Assembly: GCA_964410105.1 (NCBI GenBank)
Contig: CAYPFY010000008.1
Location: 62,001-126,000 of the forward strand
Source of the DNA: CAYPFY01 sp964410105
GTDB taxonomy: Bacteria; Bacteroidota; Ignavibacteria; UBA10030; SZUA-254
Reading direction: 5' to 3'
Length of the DNA: 64,000 nucleotides
Below the pieces are notes generated by a model. That model worked only from the letters and a program-made list of their open reading frames with translations. It had not been told where the DNA came from and did no database searches. Shown here piece by piece: positions 37,001 to 46,972 of this stretch. Position numbers and translations under genes: made by a program. Every line of letters begins with the position of its first letter. The first letter of the stretch is position 1.

Positions 37001-38143
37001 TCAGCCGATCCCGGCCAGCTTCAGATAATTCCGGGGCTGGTGGAAAATCTCCCGGAGCGACTTCTCGCCGGACATGACATCGGTAAGAATTTCAGTTAAA
37101 CCCTGACCGTGATGCTTGAACAGCCAGTTTCGCAGATAATAATGGTCATAAAAAACCGAGGCGAGAAAGCGGCCATATCGGAGTTCGGGAAGAATCGACC
37201 CCTTAACGTAAGAATCATACAGCCGGGAGGCCCGTCTCCCGTCAAGGCGCGAGCCAATGATCGCCTCTGCGGCGAGCTCGCCGCTCTGCAGCGCAAACGA
37301 TATACCTTCTCCGGTAAGGGGATCTGCGAATCCGGCGGCATCCCCGACCAGCAGAACTCCATCGTTCGAAAAACCGTTTGATCTCGGCTTTGCCGGAATC
37401 ATGAACCCATGAGAGGCGATGGGCGATTCGGGGCCGATGCCCATGAGCCGGAGATACTCACGGGCGGAGACATTCAGATTGGAGGAATGCTTTCTTCGGG
37501 TCAAAACGCCGGCCGAGAGATGTGACGATTTCGGGAAAATCCAGCCGTAGCCATAAGGGATCAGGCCCACGTCGAACCGTACCGAGCCGGAAAAATTCTG
37601 AAAAAGCTCATCGTTGGCGGTCACCTCAATTTCCAGGGCGGGCATGAAGGCTGGGGAAAGATTCCAGCCGCACAAACGTGCGGTCCTCCCTCCTGCACCG
37701 TCGGCGGCGACGATCATCCGGGCTGCGACCTGGCCCTTCGCGGTACCCAATTGCAGATCGGAGCCGCGGGTGACAGACAAGACCTCGCAGTCTGGTAAAA
37801 TGCGGGCCCCCGCTTTCTGAGCCTCGGAGAGGAGCCTGAAATCGAGGGCATCGCGCATCGTCATCGCGACGACGGGCTTATCCCTGCTTGCAGAAAAGCG
37901 GCGATTGAGGTCGTGGAGATAAAGCTCCGCGGTACGGCAGAAATTCCGGGCAACGCCGTCGAGGTTGACGGAGAGGAGCTTGAGCGCTCGTCCCACCACT
38001 CCCCCGCCGCACGTCTTATAGCGTGGGAGGGAGGATTTTTCTAAAACAAGCACATCAATTCCGGCTCGGGCAAGGTACAATGCCGCGGTAGATCCTGCCG
38101 GACCGCCGCCGACTACGGCGACCTCGCACGAATCAAGCAGCAT
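37001..38143 (-). CDS. Geranylgeranyl-reductase-family FAD oxidoreductase
   Basis: 380 residues. N-terminal FAD-binding GxGxxG (VAVVGGGPAGSTAALYLARAG), the PxYKxCGGGV motif (LPRYKTCGGGVVGRAL) typical of geranylgeranyl reductases and BchP/ChlP relatives, a second FAD motif (GVLLVGDAAGFADPLTGEGI) and a PYGYGWIFPK substrate-channel motif. The family hydrogenates isoprenoid chains of lipids, quinones or chlorophyll. With no pigment genes here, a menaquinone or polyprenyl lipid substrate is a reasonable guess. It is the first gene of a two-gene unit with the DCC-LMF protein. Confidence 0.88.
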   Translation of the reverse strand: MLLDSCEVAVVGGGPAGSTAALYLARAGIDVLVLEKSSLPRYKTCGGGVVGRALKLLSVNLDGVARNFCRTAELYLHDLNRRFSASRDKPVVAMTMRDALDFRLLSEAQKAGARILPDCEVLSVTRGSDLQLGTAKGQVAARMIVAADGAGGRTARLCGWNLSPAFMPALEIEVTANDELFQNFSGSVRFDVGLIPYGYGWIFPKSSHLSAGVLTRRKHSSNLNVSAREYLRLMGIGPESPIASHGFMIPAKPRSNGFSNDGVLLVGDAAGFADPLTGEGISFALQSGELAAEAIIGSRLDGRRASRLYDSYVKGSILPELRYGRFLASVFYDHYYLRNWLFKHHGQGLTEILTDVMSGEKSLREIFHQPRNYLKLAGIG

Positions 38144-38378
38144 ATCAGGGGCTGGCGCTCATGGCAGAATTCTCAGGAAGATAAGCAGTTTGCTGTGAAC
38201 TAACAAAGAAACCAATTGCGGAGCTTTCCCGGCATGAATCGAACCTCCCTGGCTTTGTGGAGTCCATCACACAGGGGAAGAACCCTTAAACCCTTTTAAC
38301 GCAAGAGTGTCTTATGAGGAAAGAACTCCGTCATCACCGGACAATTCACGTTTCATTAACAATCGAGGGGATGGTACC

Positions 38379-39383
38379 ATGAGGACTAATTGTCTTTTGA
38401 TATTTCTGGCGCTCGTCATTGCGGGGTTCGCCGGATGTTCCAAGGATACGACGCAGCCGGTCGTCGTCACTGACGAGAGCGCAATGAAATCACAGGTCAT
38501 GCAAAGCGACTCGGTGGCTGAGTACAATAGCTCGAGTGAGGCATCCATCGACGACAACGGCATGCAGCCGGACCAGTACGGCACGTCGGCTTCTTCCATG
38601 ACGACGGGCCCCGGATACACGGTTGCGGCAGCGGACACATCATATCCGGTCCGTTGGGGGCGTCGCATATTCTGGAATCAGGTAAACCGGGATTACCAAG
38701 TCGTCATCGTGGGCGACACAGTGGCGACAGTGAGCGTCAGGGAAACCCTCCCCGGTCAGTTCTGGGTAGGCTGGGGCATGCGGGTCACGACCGACTCGGT
38801 CGTCATCGACACAGTTGTGAAAAAGCCATTTACCGAAAACGTTGAGAGGCGTGTCCGGTTCAGAAGAATTGCTCGAACGGACGATCCCTACCGGAACTGG
38901 CTCCCGGTAGCGATAACATTCGTCCAGGGGAAAACTGATGCCGCATTCAGCATATCCTCTTTCGAGGTGTTCGTGAACCGGACGCCTTTCAACACCTATA
39001 CAGATCCATTAAACACCTACTTCAGGCTTGGACTCTTCACGGGCTCCGTGCCCCGCTTCAGCGACGGCGACACGGTCGGGATCCGAGTCACGGTAGCGAG
39101 CACAGACACGGCGGCGGAGATCGCCTATCTCCTGCACGGAATGGCGTGGGGCCGGCCGGAGCGGCACCGAACGAGAATGAACCTCGTATCGACCACGGGC
39201 GGTGGGGGCTCTTACACCAGAATTTATCAGGGCGGATTCATCGCACGGCTGCCTTTCTGGGCTCTTTATGCTGCCCGGTACAATGCCGTCGTCGACATAA
39301 TCTCGAAAGGGTCGATCTACTCCATGTCGGAGCCTTTCGCCAACGAATTCTGGGGAATGCCCTATCTCGTCCGGGCACGATAA
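38379..39383 (+). CDS. Lipoprotein of unknown function
   Basis: 334 residues from ATG 38379, with GAGGGG eight bases upstream; the frame opens earlier at 38307 but without a site. The signal peptide ends in a lipobox (FLALVIAGFAGC), so the mature protein would be lipid-anchored at C22. The rest has alternating strands (VSVRETLPGQFWVGWGMRVT, RRVRFRRIA, FEVFVNRTPFNTY) and looks like a beta-sandwich. No known domain is recognised. It opens the plus-strand block of three genes and is preceded by a 235-base divergent promoter region shared with the flavoprotein gene. Confidence 0.8.
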   Translation: MRTNCLLIFLALVIAGFAGCSKDTTQPVVVTDESAMKSQVMQSDSVAEYNSSSEASIDDNGMQPDQYGTSASSMTTGPGYTVAAADTSYPVRWGRRIFWNQVNRDYQVVIVGDTVATVSVRETLPGQFWVGWGMRVTTDSVVIDTVVKKPFTENVERRVRFRRIARTDDPYRNWLPVAITFVQGKTDAAFSISSFEVFVNRTPFNTYTDPLNTYFRLGLFTGSVPRFSDGDTVGIRVTVASTDTAAEIAYLLHGMAWGRPERHRTRMNLVSTTGGGGSYTRIYQGGFIARLPFWALYAARYNAVVDIISKGSIYSMSEPFANEFWGMPYLVRAR

Positions 39384-39541
39384 CCCCTCAAAATCCCGCC
39401 GGCTCCGCGGGGGCGCGCCGGCGGAATCTGCACTGGGGAGGCACCATTTATCCAGACCCCAAAACCCTCCCGGTCGCCGTTTAAGGTCATGGGTCCTTCC
39501 GGGTAAGGGTGGAGACAAGCATTGCGCCGGGGGGGTTTCAT

Positions 39542-39566
39542 TTGATTGACAGAATCAATATATTTG
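39542..39566 (+). promoter_or_regulatory. Palindrome overlapping a TATATTTG promoter-like box
   Basis: TTGATT-GACAG-AATCAA (39542-39558) is a perfect 6-bp inverted repeat, followed at once by TATATTTG (39559-39566), which fits the Bacteroidota -7 consensus TAnnTTTG. It lies 78 bases before the esterase ATG. The -33 TTG spacing is shorter than usual, so promoter status is uncertain; a repressor site over a promoter is possible. Confidence 0.35.
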
Positions 39567-39643
39567 ACCGCAGAAGACCCCGGTCAAACGCAAGGGAGTA
39601 GAGCCATAGAGATCGGACGAAAAAAGAATCCGGTGACCTGTCC

Positions 39644-40813
39644 ATGACAGGAAATCCGCCCCCTCAATCCTTCGTAGAATTCCTCCATGATTTGAACGGG
39701 GTGCCGGAGTGGGAGCGGATGGGAATCGTCGACCGATTCATGGGAACCATGGGGGCGGCGCCCTTCGTCGAAAAAGACAGCCTCGTTCATTTCCTCTTCC
39801 GCGGAGATGCGGAAAGCGTCACCATCCCCTGTGACGCAAACGAATGGAATCCCACCGATTTTTCCATGAAGCGAATCGAGGGCACGAACCTCTGGTATTA
39901 CACGCACCGGCTGGAATCTGATGCGCGTTTAGACTACAAGTTCGTTCTGAACGGATCGTGGTGGATACTCGACCCGGCGAATCCCCATCAGATTGAAGGG
40001 GGATTTGGTCCCAATTCGGAACTGCGCATGCCGAGATACATCTCCCCTCCTGAGATCGAATTTCATCCTGAAATCCCCCACGGCACCATAGCCGACACCA
40101 CATTTCACAGCACTATCCTTGGAAATTCCCGGATCATACACATTTACACACCTTCCGGCTACGAGCTTTCGGCCGAATCGTACCCGGTCGTCCTCTTCCA
40201 TGATGGATTCGACTTCCTTTCTCTGGGGCGAGCTGTTCACATACTTGACTACCTCATCGCCCGTAGGAAAATATCCCCCGTCATAGCACTTTTCGTCCCG
40301 GCTGTCGATCGGAATGCAGAATATGCGGGGGCGCAGATGGAACCGTTCTATTCGTTCATCGTCAGCGAGCTCATGCCCTATATAGACCGCCGGTACCGGA
40401 CCACAAAATATGCGTCGGAGCGTGCAACCATAGGCGTCTCCAACAGCGGCAACATGTCGCTCTGGATGGGGTTACACTATCCGGAAATTTTTGGGAACAT
40501 AGCCGCCCATTCGGGAAACGTCGTCTCGTCGGTCTACGGGGGATATGAAAACAGCCCGCGGCTTTCCCTCAGATTCTACCTCGATATGGGCACTTATGAT
40601 ATAGAGCAGCTTGTGCCCATCATGAAAAATTTTGCCGACCTTATCCGCTCGAAGGGATATGCGGTTGTTTACCGCAAATACCATGAAGGGCACAGCTGGG
40701 GAAACTGGCGGGCGCACGTAGGCCGGTGTCTCGAATTCTTCTTTCCGCCCAAAAACCGCAAGGGCCGGCGCGACTGGCATCCCCAGGAATTCAAGCCAAT
40801 CCTGAGCACATAA
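39644..40813 (+). CDS. Esterase (enterochelin-esterase/Esterase D-like) with N-terminal CBM48-like domain
   Basis: 389 residues. The N-terminal 120 residues resemble an early-set Ig/CBM48 fold (HFLFRGDAESVTIPCDANEW, DYKFVLNGSWWILDPANPH). The C-terminal part is an alpha/beta hydrolase of the Fes/IroE and esterase-D group: oxyanion segment PVVLFHDGFDF, nucleophile S266 in IGVSNSGN and histidine H349 in KYHEGHSWGNWR. There is no signal peptide, so it is probably cytoplasmic. The substrate is unknown; relatives cleave siderophore esters or acetyl/feruloyl esters. Confidence 0.85.
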   Translation: MTGNPPPQSFVEFLHDLNGVPEWERMGIVDRFMGTMGAAPFVEKDSLVHFLFRGDAESVTIPCDANEWNPTDFSMKRIEGTNLWYYTHRLESDARLDYKFVLNGSWWILDPANPHQIEGGFGPNSELRMPRYISPPEIEFHPEIPHGTIADTTFHSTILGNSRIIHIYTPSGYELSAESYPVVLFHDGFDFLSLGRAVHILDYLIARRKISPVIALFVPAVDRNAEYAGAQMEPFYSFIVSELMPYIDRRYRTTKYASERATIGVSNSGNMSLWMGLHYPEIFGNIAAHSGNVVSSVYGGYENSPRLSLRFYLDMGTYDIEQLVPIMKNFADLIRSKGYAVVYRKYHEGHSWGNWRAHVGRCLEFFFPPKNRKGRRDWHPQEFKPILST

Positions 40814-40981
40814 ACTCCCCGTAATTACTCACGGCCTGGACCCTTTGGGGGCGCACCCCGGCGCACCTCCTGGCACCTATACGACCTGCAACCTTTCCCG
40901 GGGACGGATCGTCTAATCTCTGTAGTTCAACATCCTGCCTGGCAGCAAAACTCCCCCCGGCAGGATGGAGGAATCCAACGA

Positions 40982-43642
40982 TTGTCGGGAAAAAATATGC
41001 TCAGGGAATGGTCACTCATCGCGGCGGCGGTCTCACTGGAGGGAGTCACATCATTTGCCATGCCCGCGGACACGCTGAAAGATTTGAACATCCGGGCGGT
41101 CCGCGTCCTCGAACCCATAAAAATAGACGGCATTCTCGACGAACCTTTATACCGCGAACCGGGCTTTTCCCGTTTCACGCAGCGGAACCCCAATGAGAAT
41201 GGCCCTCCATCCGAGCGCACGGAAGTCTGGGTAGGATATGACGACGGCGCCCTTTACATCGGCGCACGGATGAGCGACACGGCTCCTGACTCAATTGAGA
41301 AGCGTCTGGCGCGGAAAGACGCCAGCATACTGGCCGATGCCATCACATTCTATGTCGACGGGTATCATGACAAGCGGAGCGGGTTTTACTTCGGCATAAA
41401 CGCTGCGGGAACCATGTACGACGGAGTCCTTTACAATGACGATTGGGACGACGATTCATGGGATGGAATATGGGAGGGCAAGGCACATATCGACGGACAG
41501 GGCTGGACGGCGGAGCTGAGAATCCCCTACTCACAGATCCGGTTCAATCAGGGAGACACAAACCGCTGGGCGGTGGATTTCAAGCGGATCATCGCCCGGC
41601 TGAACGAGACCGACTACATCACATTCACCCCGAAAAACGGATCGGGGTTCGTCTCACGGTTCTCCGATCTTACCGGCATCGACAACATAATACCGCCCCG
41701 GCGGCTGGAGGTCATGCCGTACATAACGGGAAAAGCCGAATACGGCCCCCACGATCCGGGCGATCCGTTTCATTCAGGCTCGCGGTATTCGCCGGGTCTA
41801 GGCGCTGACTTCAAAATGGGCATCGGCAGCAACATCACCATTGACGGGGCGATCAACCCGGATTTCGGCCAGGTGGAGGTCGATCCGGCCGTCGTCAACC
41901 TCAGCGATGTCGAGACCTATTTCAACGAAAAGCGTCCGTTCTTCCTTGAAGGGTCGAACATCTTCAACTTCGGCCGCGGGGGGGCGAGCAACAACTGGAG
42001 CTTCAACTGGTCGAACCCGACGTTCTTCTACTCCCGGAGAATAGGCAGGGCGCCGCAGGGATCGGTGTCGAACGCCGACTATGTGGACATACCCACAGGA
42101 ACGAGCATACTGGGGGCGGCAAAGGTTTCGGGAAAAACCGGGAACAACTGGAGCATCGGGGCGATCAGCGCCGTCACGGCGCGTGAGAACGCGGACATCG
42201 AGGCGGGGGGTGCCCGGTCGCAGACGGAGGTAGAACCCCTCAGTTATTACGGAGTGGTACGAACTTTAAAGGAAATCAACGAGGGGCGCCAGGGAATCGG
42301 CCTCATGTCGACCTACGTCCAGCGCGACTTCAGCGACCCTGCGCTGCGTGACCAGATAAACAACAATGCCGTCATGGGGGGGATTGACGGATGGACGGCA
42401 TTTGACAGCGACAAAACCTGGGTCCTCACCCTGTGGGGAGGTGCAACGAACGTCACCGGCAACCCCACCAGAATCTTTGCCCTTCAGAAAAGCTCGCAGC
42501 ATTACTTCCAGCGGCCCGATGCTCCGTACGTCCATCTGGATACATCGGCGACCTCAATCTCCGGCTATGCGGGAAGGCTCTTCCTCACAAAGCAGAAGGG
42601 AAATTTCACGGTAAATGGTTCGCTCGGAGTAATCTCGCCCGGATTCGACGTCAACGACATGGGATTCCAGTGGAGGACGGACTACATCAACGAGCACATA
42701 GGGGCGAGGTACGGCTGGACGGTCCCCACGTCATGGTACAACTTTCTGGAATTCTCGGCCGCCCTCTTTCAGAGCGAGGATTTCGGCGGGGCGCCGGTCT
42801 GGCGGGGAATCTGGCAGAACGCGGACATCGTCTTTCCCAACTTCTATGAATTCGGATGGTCGTATGCGTACAATCCCCAGACCGTCAGCGACCGAAAGAC
42901 GAGAGGGGGCCCGAAGGTAATCACGCCGCTCGGTTACGAAATCTCCTGGTGGCTCAGCGGCGACAGCCGGGCGAGTTTTATTCCCGGGTTAAATTTTGAC
43001 ACATATCAGGGGAGGCACACAAGCACATATTCATTCAGCGTCAACCTCGACTGGAAACCTGCATCGAACATTGAAGTCATACTCAGTCCCGAGCTGGATG
43101 AGGACTGGGAATACGCGCAATGGGTGGGCGCATTTTCCGATCCCCTGGCGACGGAGACACACGGGAACCGGTATGTATACGGAGAGATGACCCAGAAGCA
43201 GTGGGTGGCCGGCATCAGGCTCAACTGGTCGTTCACGCCGACAATGAGTCTCCAGCTCTATGCTCAGCCCCTGCTCTCTGCGGGCGAGTTCAGCAACTTC
43301 AAGGAACTAGCCCGGCCCGGAAGCTACGAGTTTAACACCTACGGGTCGGGATCGACGATTTCCTATGATACATCGCGATACACAGTCGATCCTGACGGCC
43401 CGGGACCTGCGGGGACATTCGGATTCAGAAACCCCGATTTCAACGTCAAATCCATACGCGGCAATGCCGTCCTCCGCTGGGAATTCGTGCCCGGTTCCAC
43501 ATTCTATTTCGTCTGGACGCAGACGCGGGAGAACGACATCAATCCGGGAGAAATCCGACTGAAGCAGAACCTTTCCGATCTCTTCCGGTCGGAGCCGGCA
43601 AACATTTTCCTCATGAAAATCGCCTACTGGATGAATCCCTAG
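40982..43642 (+). CDS. DUF5916 outer-membrane-type protein with CBM9 domain
   Basis: 886 residues from TTG 40982. GGAGGA sits nine bases upstream of that codon, better than for the internal ATG 40997. A signal peptide is followed by a CBM9-like beta-sandwich (IKIDGILDEPLY, EVWVGYDDGALYIGARM, WTAELRIPYSQIRF) and then a long DUF5916 beta-rich region (TIDGAINPDFGQVEVDPAVVN, YFNEKRPFFLEGSNIF). It ends in strands typical of outer-membrane barrels (FYFVWTQTRE, MKIAYWMNP). The family is widespread in Bacteroidota and related phyla and is usually annotated as a carbohydrate-binding family 9-like outer-membrane protein. Function unproven; substrate binding at the surface is likely. Confidence 0.9.
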   Translation: MSGKNMLREWSLIAAAVSLEGVTSFAMPADTLKDLNIRAVRVLEPIKIDGILDEPLYREPGFSRFTQRNPNENGPPSERTEVWVGYDDGALYIGARMSDTAPDSIEKRLARKDASILADAITFYVDGYHDKRSGFYFGINAAGTMYDGVLYNDDWDDDSWDGIWEGKAHIDGQGWTAELRIPYSQIRFNQGDTNRWAVDFKRIIARLNETDYITFTPKNGSGFVSRFSDLTGIDNIIPPRRLEVMPYITGKAEYGPHDPGDPFHSGSRYSPGLGADFKMGIGSNITIDGAINPDFGQVEVDPAVVNLSDVETYFNEKRPFFLEGSNIFNFGRGGASNNWSFNWSNPTFFYSRRIGRAPQGSVSNADYVDIPTGTSILGAAKVSGKTGNNWSIGAISAVTARENADIEAGGARSQTEVEPLSYYGVVRTLKEINEGRQGIGLMSTYVQRDFSDPALRDQINNNAVMGGIDGWTAFDSDKTWVLTLWGGATNVTGNPTRIFALQKSSQHYFQRPDAPYVHLDTSATSISGYAGRLFLTKQKGNFTVNGSLGVISPGFDVNDMGFQWRTDYINEHIGARYGWTVPTSWYNFLEFSAALFQSEDFGGAPVWRGIWQNADIVFPNFYEFGWSYAYNPQTVSDRKTRGGPKVITPLGYEISWWLSGDSRASFIPGLNFDTYQGRHTSTYSFSVNLDWKPASNIEVILSPELDEDWEYAQWVGAFSDPLATETHGNRYVYGEMTQKQWVAGIRLNWSFTPTMSLQLYAQPLLSAGEFSNFKELARPGSYEFNTYGSGSTISYDTSRYTVDPDGPGPAGTFGFRNPDFNVKSIRGNAVLRWEFVPGSTFYFVWTQTRENDINPGEIRLKQNLSDLFRSEPANIFLMKIAYWMNP

Positions 43643-43647
43643 GCGCC

Positions 43648-46600
43648 CTACCTTATAGACATCATCTTCCTCACCTCGACAAAATTACCGGCCTGCAGCC
43701 GGTAGAAGTAAATCCCGCTCGAAAATTCACGCGCATCGAACCAGGCTGAATGGTAGCCTGGCTCGAGGGGGCTGTCGATCAGAGTCGAGACCACCTGGCC
43801 CAGCACATTCATCACCTGGAGCCGGACCCGTGCACCCTCGGGCAAGGAAAAGCGGATTCTCGTGCCCGGATTAAACGGGTTGGGAAAATTCTGCTCCAGA
43901 GAATATTTTTCCGGAAGTTTGGGCGATTCGACCGAGAGGTCGAAAACCGCGGGGTGGTTCGAAGGAAGATTCAGCGAAAAACTCCCCGACCCGGCGAGCG
44001 CCCAGGAATCATTCCGGCGGTCGGAGAGCCGGAACCTGCTTTCCCTGGTAAAATTCCAGGAGAGACCAAGGGATGGAGATGTTGTCCGAACCATGAAAGA
44101 CATGCTTCCGTCGTGCGGAATTTCTTCGACGAACCGGCCCGATTCAAAGCGGGCATCGAAGCAATTCTCCGGGGGAAGGGGGGGCAGGTCGAACTGGGGT
44201 CCATGGAGAGAGGGCGCGGCGCCAAAATAGAGCGTCTGCGTCCCGCCGTGCGCATCCGAGACCGTAAGAGAATTCAGATCCTTCAATCCCTTGAGAAGGT
44301 TTTGGGGAGCTTCGTCTTGCGAATAGAGTATCAGACCATGCTGGCTTGCCTTAAGCCAGTAGCCTGATCCCGGTTTGATCGTATCGGCCCGCGAATATCC
44401 GCCTGAGAATTTAAAGAAACTCGACTGAATGATGTCATCGGGGGCGGACGTCACGGACGATGCCGGGACGGGGAACGTGAGGGAGCCGACAAGATTCCAT
44501 CCGGGGAAAACTTCGAGGGAATCGTCAATAATCCGAAGCCCGCGGAGCGGGACAGATTGACCCGACGGATACTTCAGCCAGTAGCCGAACCCCGGTTGGA
44601 GCGAATCGTGTATAACATACGAACCCTCGTATGAAAACGCGCTCGAAGAGGCCCCGGGAAAGAGATGCGACTTCACTGCATCGTGCGGCGTCACGGGCAG
44701 GGAGACGATATTCCAGCCCGGACTCATCGCGGCAACCACCGTGTCCTCCTCATAAACTTTCAGGGAAACGTGGACGACGAGAGGGCCAGTCGAGGAATCA
44801 TTGCTGGCCGCAGTGAGAGAATCGGAATAGTTTCCTGGCGAAAGAGCCCCGGCATCCATCGCTATAATAATCGCGGAGCTGTCGCCCGGGGGAATAGAGC
44901 CGGCGGCGCCCGTCAGAGAAAGCCAGTGCTGAGCTGTATCCCCGTTCGAGAGTGAAAAACCAAGCGGGGCCGATCCGGTATTAAGAATCATGAACGCCTT
45001 GGAGACGACGAGACTCGAATCCGTTTCAGCATGGATCGACGCGGGATGGAGGGCAATCTTCGGTCCCAGAGTTGAAAGATGAATCGGGATTCTCCAGGGT
45101 GATCGGAGAGAATCGTTGCTCAGAATAGTAAGCGTATCGTCGTACGCGGACCATTGAGAGAGCGAAGACGCATCCAGCGAAAAATGCAGAAAAGTCGAGT
45201 CGCCGGCCAATAGCGACCGGGTCGTCGTATCGATCACGACCCAATGCTGAGTGACCACGGGCGCATAGAGCAGAGTATCGAGCCCGTAATTCGCAATCTT
45301 GAGGGACTCCTGGAGAGAGGATTGGGGGTTCAACGATACAGAAAAAGATGCCGGGCTGACCGAGATTACGGGCTGCGGGCCCTGGTAGAAATATGCGCGG
45401 TATGTATAGATCGATTGAGGGAAGGACATCTGAAGAATCTTCGTACTATCGGGCGCGACAATCGTCACATTGGGATTTGCGGCTCCCCAGCAGATGAGCG
45501 TATTTCCGTCGTCCATCCGCTGCACATAGCCGAGGGCGGAGCCGTAGATATCGGGCTGGTTCCGGTAGAGCCAGGCCACGGTTGCCGTCTTCGCCTGTTC
45601 ATCCACGGCATATTCCACCGCCCGGGAATAGCTGGGAGTGTGGAAATTCCCATTGTCGAACAGAGTGATATGGCCGTTCGGCAGCCGCCGGACGGCGTGC
45701 TGGTGAGAGAAGTGAACGGTATCGTTCAAGAATATAAACTGGTTGTTCTTTCCCCCCCATCGCCAGATGATATCCCCGGTATTCCGGTCAATCTTTGTAA
45801 TCTCGTCCATATGCCGGGACGAGAGAAGAATATTCCCGTCGTAGTCCAGCTCCAGGGCATTGGCGTGGCAGTAGTCAACCACATGTGCGGTGAGATCCAC
45901 GCCCACGGCATCCGTGATCTTGAAATGATCCCAGCTTCTCCACTGGAAAACAACATTCTTTCCGGCATCGAGTTCCTGGATGATGATGCCGTCCACCGTA
46001 GCATTCGAGTCTCCTCCGGCGACGACGGTATCCATGCGCACCGGCTCGGCATCGTCGGCGAGAAGGAGCGAATGGCCGTTGCTGAGCATTCGGAATTCAT
46101 GAATATCGGTGGGATAGCCGTTCCCGGCCCGGTACACATCGAGCTGATTATGCAACGAATCGGTGACCACGAATCCCGCTGCGATGCGGTCATAGTAGGA
46201 GAGCAGCCCATTCGGCTGCTTCTTAAAGTCGAAAGTGGAGAATGACGTCTTCTGATAATAGGTCACTGTCCCGTAGGTCGAGACATTCATCAGATAGGCC
46301 GACACGGACTGACGCGCAAAATTATCCATATAGAGAACGCCCTTGGGGAGGGGCTTCCCGAAGGTCGTGATCGAAATAGCCGGAAAGTCCGACGGGAGCG
46401 TGTCATTCAGGGAGAGAGCGGAAACGCGATCAGGCAGCTCTTTCGGTGAAGATCCTGTGGCATCAAAATCATACTCATAGGGCTTGCTTAGGTCGGGATT
46501 CGGCTTCGGGCTAATCCTGAAAGAGAATTCCGGAAACTCACGTGAGGCGGCTGTGAGCGTTACAATCTCGTCCGGTTGAAAAGGCTGGTCGGGGTGGAAA

Positions 46601-46851
46601 ACCACGGTGCGCTGATCATCGGAGAGAGTCGCCGTGAGCGAGTGAATTCCGCTTTTACTGCCGGCCGCAGTCAGAAGCGAACCCGAGACAATAGAGACAT
46701 CCGAAGCACTTTTGAACCGGATGACAATATTGGACTCGCGTGAAACCATTGTAGAACCGGGGAGTGGTGAAACAAAATCGAGGCGATGGCCGGGTGAGAT
46801 GCGGGCGAAGAGCGTCGAGAAACCCAGAAAAATAAGAACAAGCCCCTTCAT
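43648..46851 (-). CDS. Secreted arylsulfotransferase-like protein with T9SS sorting domain
   Basis: 1067 residues from ATG 46851. After the signal peptide and an Ig-like domain, residues about 150-500 match the ASST arylsulfotransferase propeller: DIHEFRMLSNGHSLLLADD, VVDYCHANALELDYDGNILLS, SRHMDEITKIDRNTGDIIWRWGG and FSHQHAVRRLPNGHITLFDNGN, which carry conserved histidines of the family. Two Ig-like modules follow, then the WNIVSLP/GYWLK tandem module (44281-44730), an LYFG/DARF module (43906-44280) and a sorting domain (EQNFPNPFNPGTRIRF ... EVRKMMSIR). ASSTs move sulfate between phenols. Attachment to a T9SS signal would place it at the surface. Activity depends on the exact histidines and is not proven here. 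Confidence 0.87.
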   Translation of the reverse strand: MKGLVLIFLGFSTLFARISPGHRLDFVSPLPGSTMVSRESNIVIRFKSASDVSIVSGSLLTAAGSKSGIHSLTATLSDDQRTVVFHPDQPFQPDEIVTLTAASREFPEFSFRISPKPNPDLSKPYEYDFDATGSSPKELPDRVSALSLNDTLPSDFPAISITTFGKPLPKGVLYMDNFARQSVSAYLMNVSTYGTVTYYQKTSFSTFDFKKQPNGLLSYYDRIAAGFVVTDSLHNQLDVYRAGNGYPTDIHEFRMLSNGHSLLLADDAEPVRMDTVVAGGDSNATVDGIIIQELDAGKNVVFQWRSWDHFKITDAVGVDLTAHVVDYCHANALELDYDGNILLSSRHMDEITKIDRNTGDIIWRWGGKNNQFIFLNDTVHFSHQHAVRRLPNGHITLFDNGNFHTPSYSRAVEYAVDEQAKTATVAWLYRNQPDIYGSALGYVQRMDDGNTLICWGAANPNVTIVAPDSTKILQMSFPQSIYTYRAYFYQGPQPVISVSPASFSVSLNPQSSLQESLKIANYGLDTLLYAPVVTQHWVVIDTTTRSLLAGDSTFLHFSLDASSLSQWSAYDDTLTILSNDSLRSPWRIPIHLSTLGPKIALHPASIHAETDSSLVVSKAFMILNTGSAPLGFSLSNGDTAQHWLSLTGAAGSIPPGDSSAIIIAMDAGALSPGNYSDSLTAASNDSSTGPLVVHVSLKVYEEDTVVAAMSPGWNIVSLPVTPHDAVKSHLFPGASSSAFSYEGSYVIHDSLQPGFGYWLKYPSGQSVPLRGLRIIDDSLEVFPGWNLVGSLTFPVPASSVTSAPDDIIQSSFFKFSGGYSRADTIKPGSGYWLKASQHGLILYSQDEAPQNLLKGLKDLNSLTVSDAHGGTQTLYFGAAPSLHGPQFDLPPLPPENCFDARFESGRFVEEIPHDGSMSFMVRTTSPSLGLSWNFTRESRFRLSDRRNDSWALAGSGSFSLNLPSNHPAVFDLSVESPKLPEKYSLEQNFPNPFNPGTRIRFSLPEGARVRLQVMNVLGQVVSTLIDSPLEPGYHSAWFDAREFSSGIYFYRLQAGNFVEVRKMMSIR

Positions 46852-46972
46852 GACAATTGTCCTTTCGTGATGGTGGTCTTCCTCCTAGTGAGACGTCATC
46901 CTCACCGGCGGGAAGAGAGCGATGGAATGGCCCGCCCTTTCGGCGGACCGAACGATGGAACCCTATGGAGAG

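Noticed and set aside
45244..46245. Plus-strand 333-codon frame
   Set aside because: Antisense to the arylsulfotransferase-like gene; composition is that of a shadow frame.
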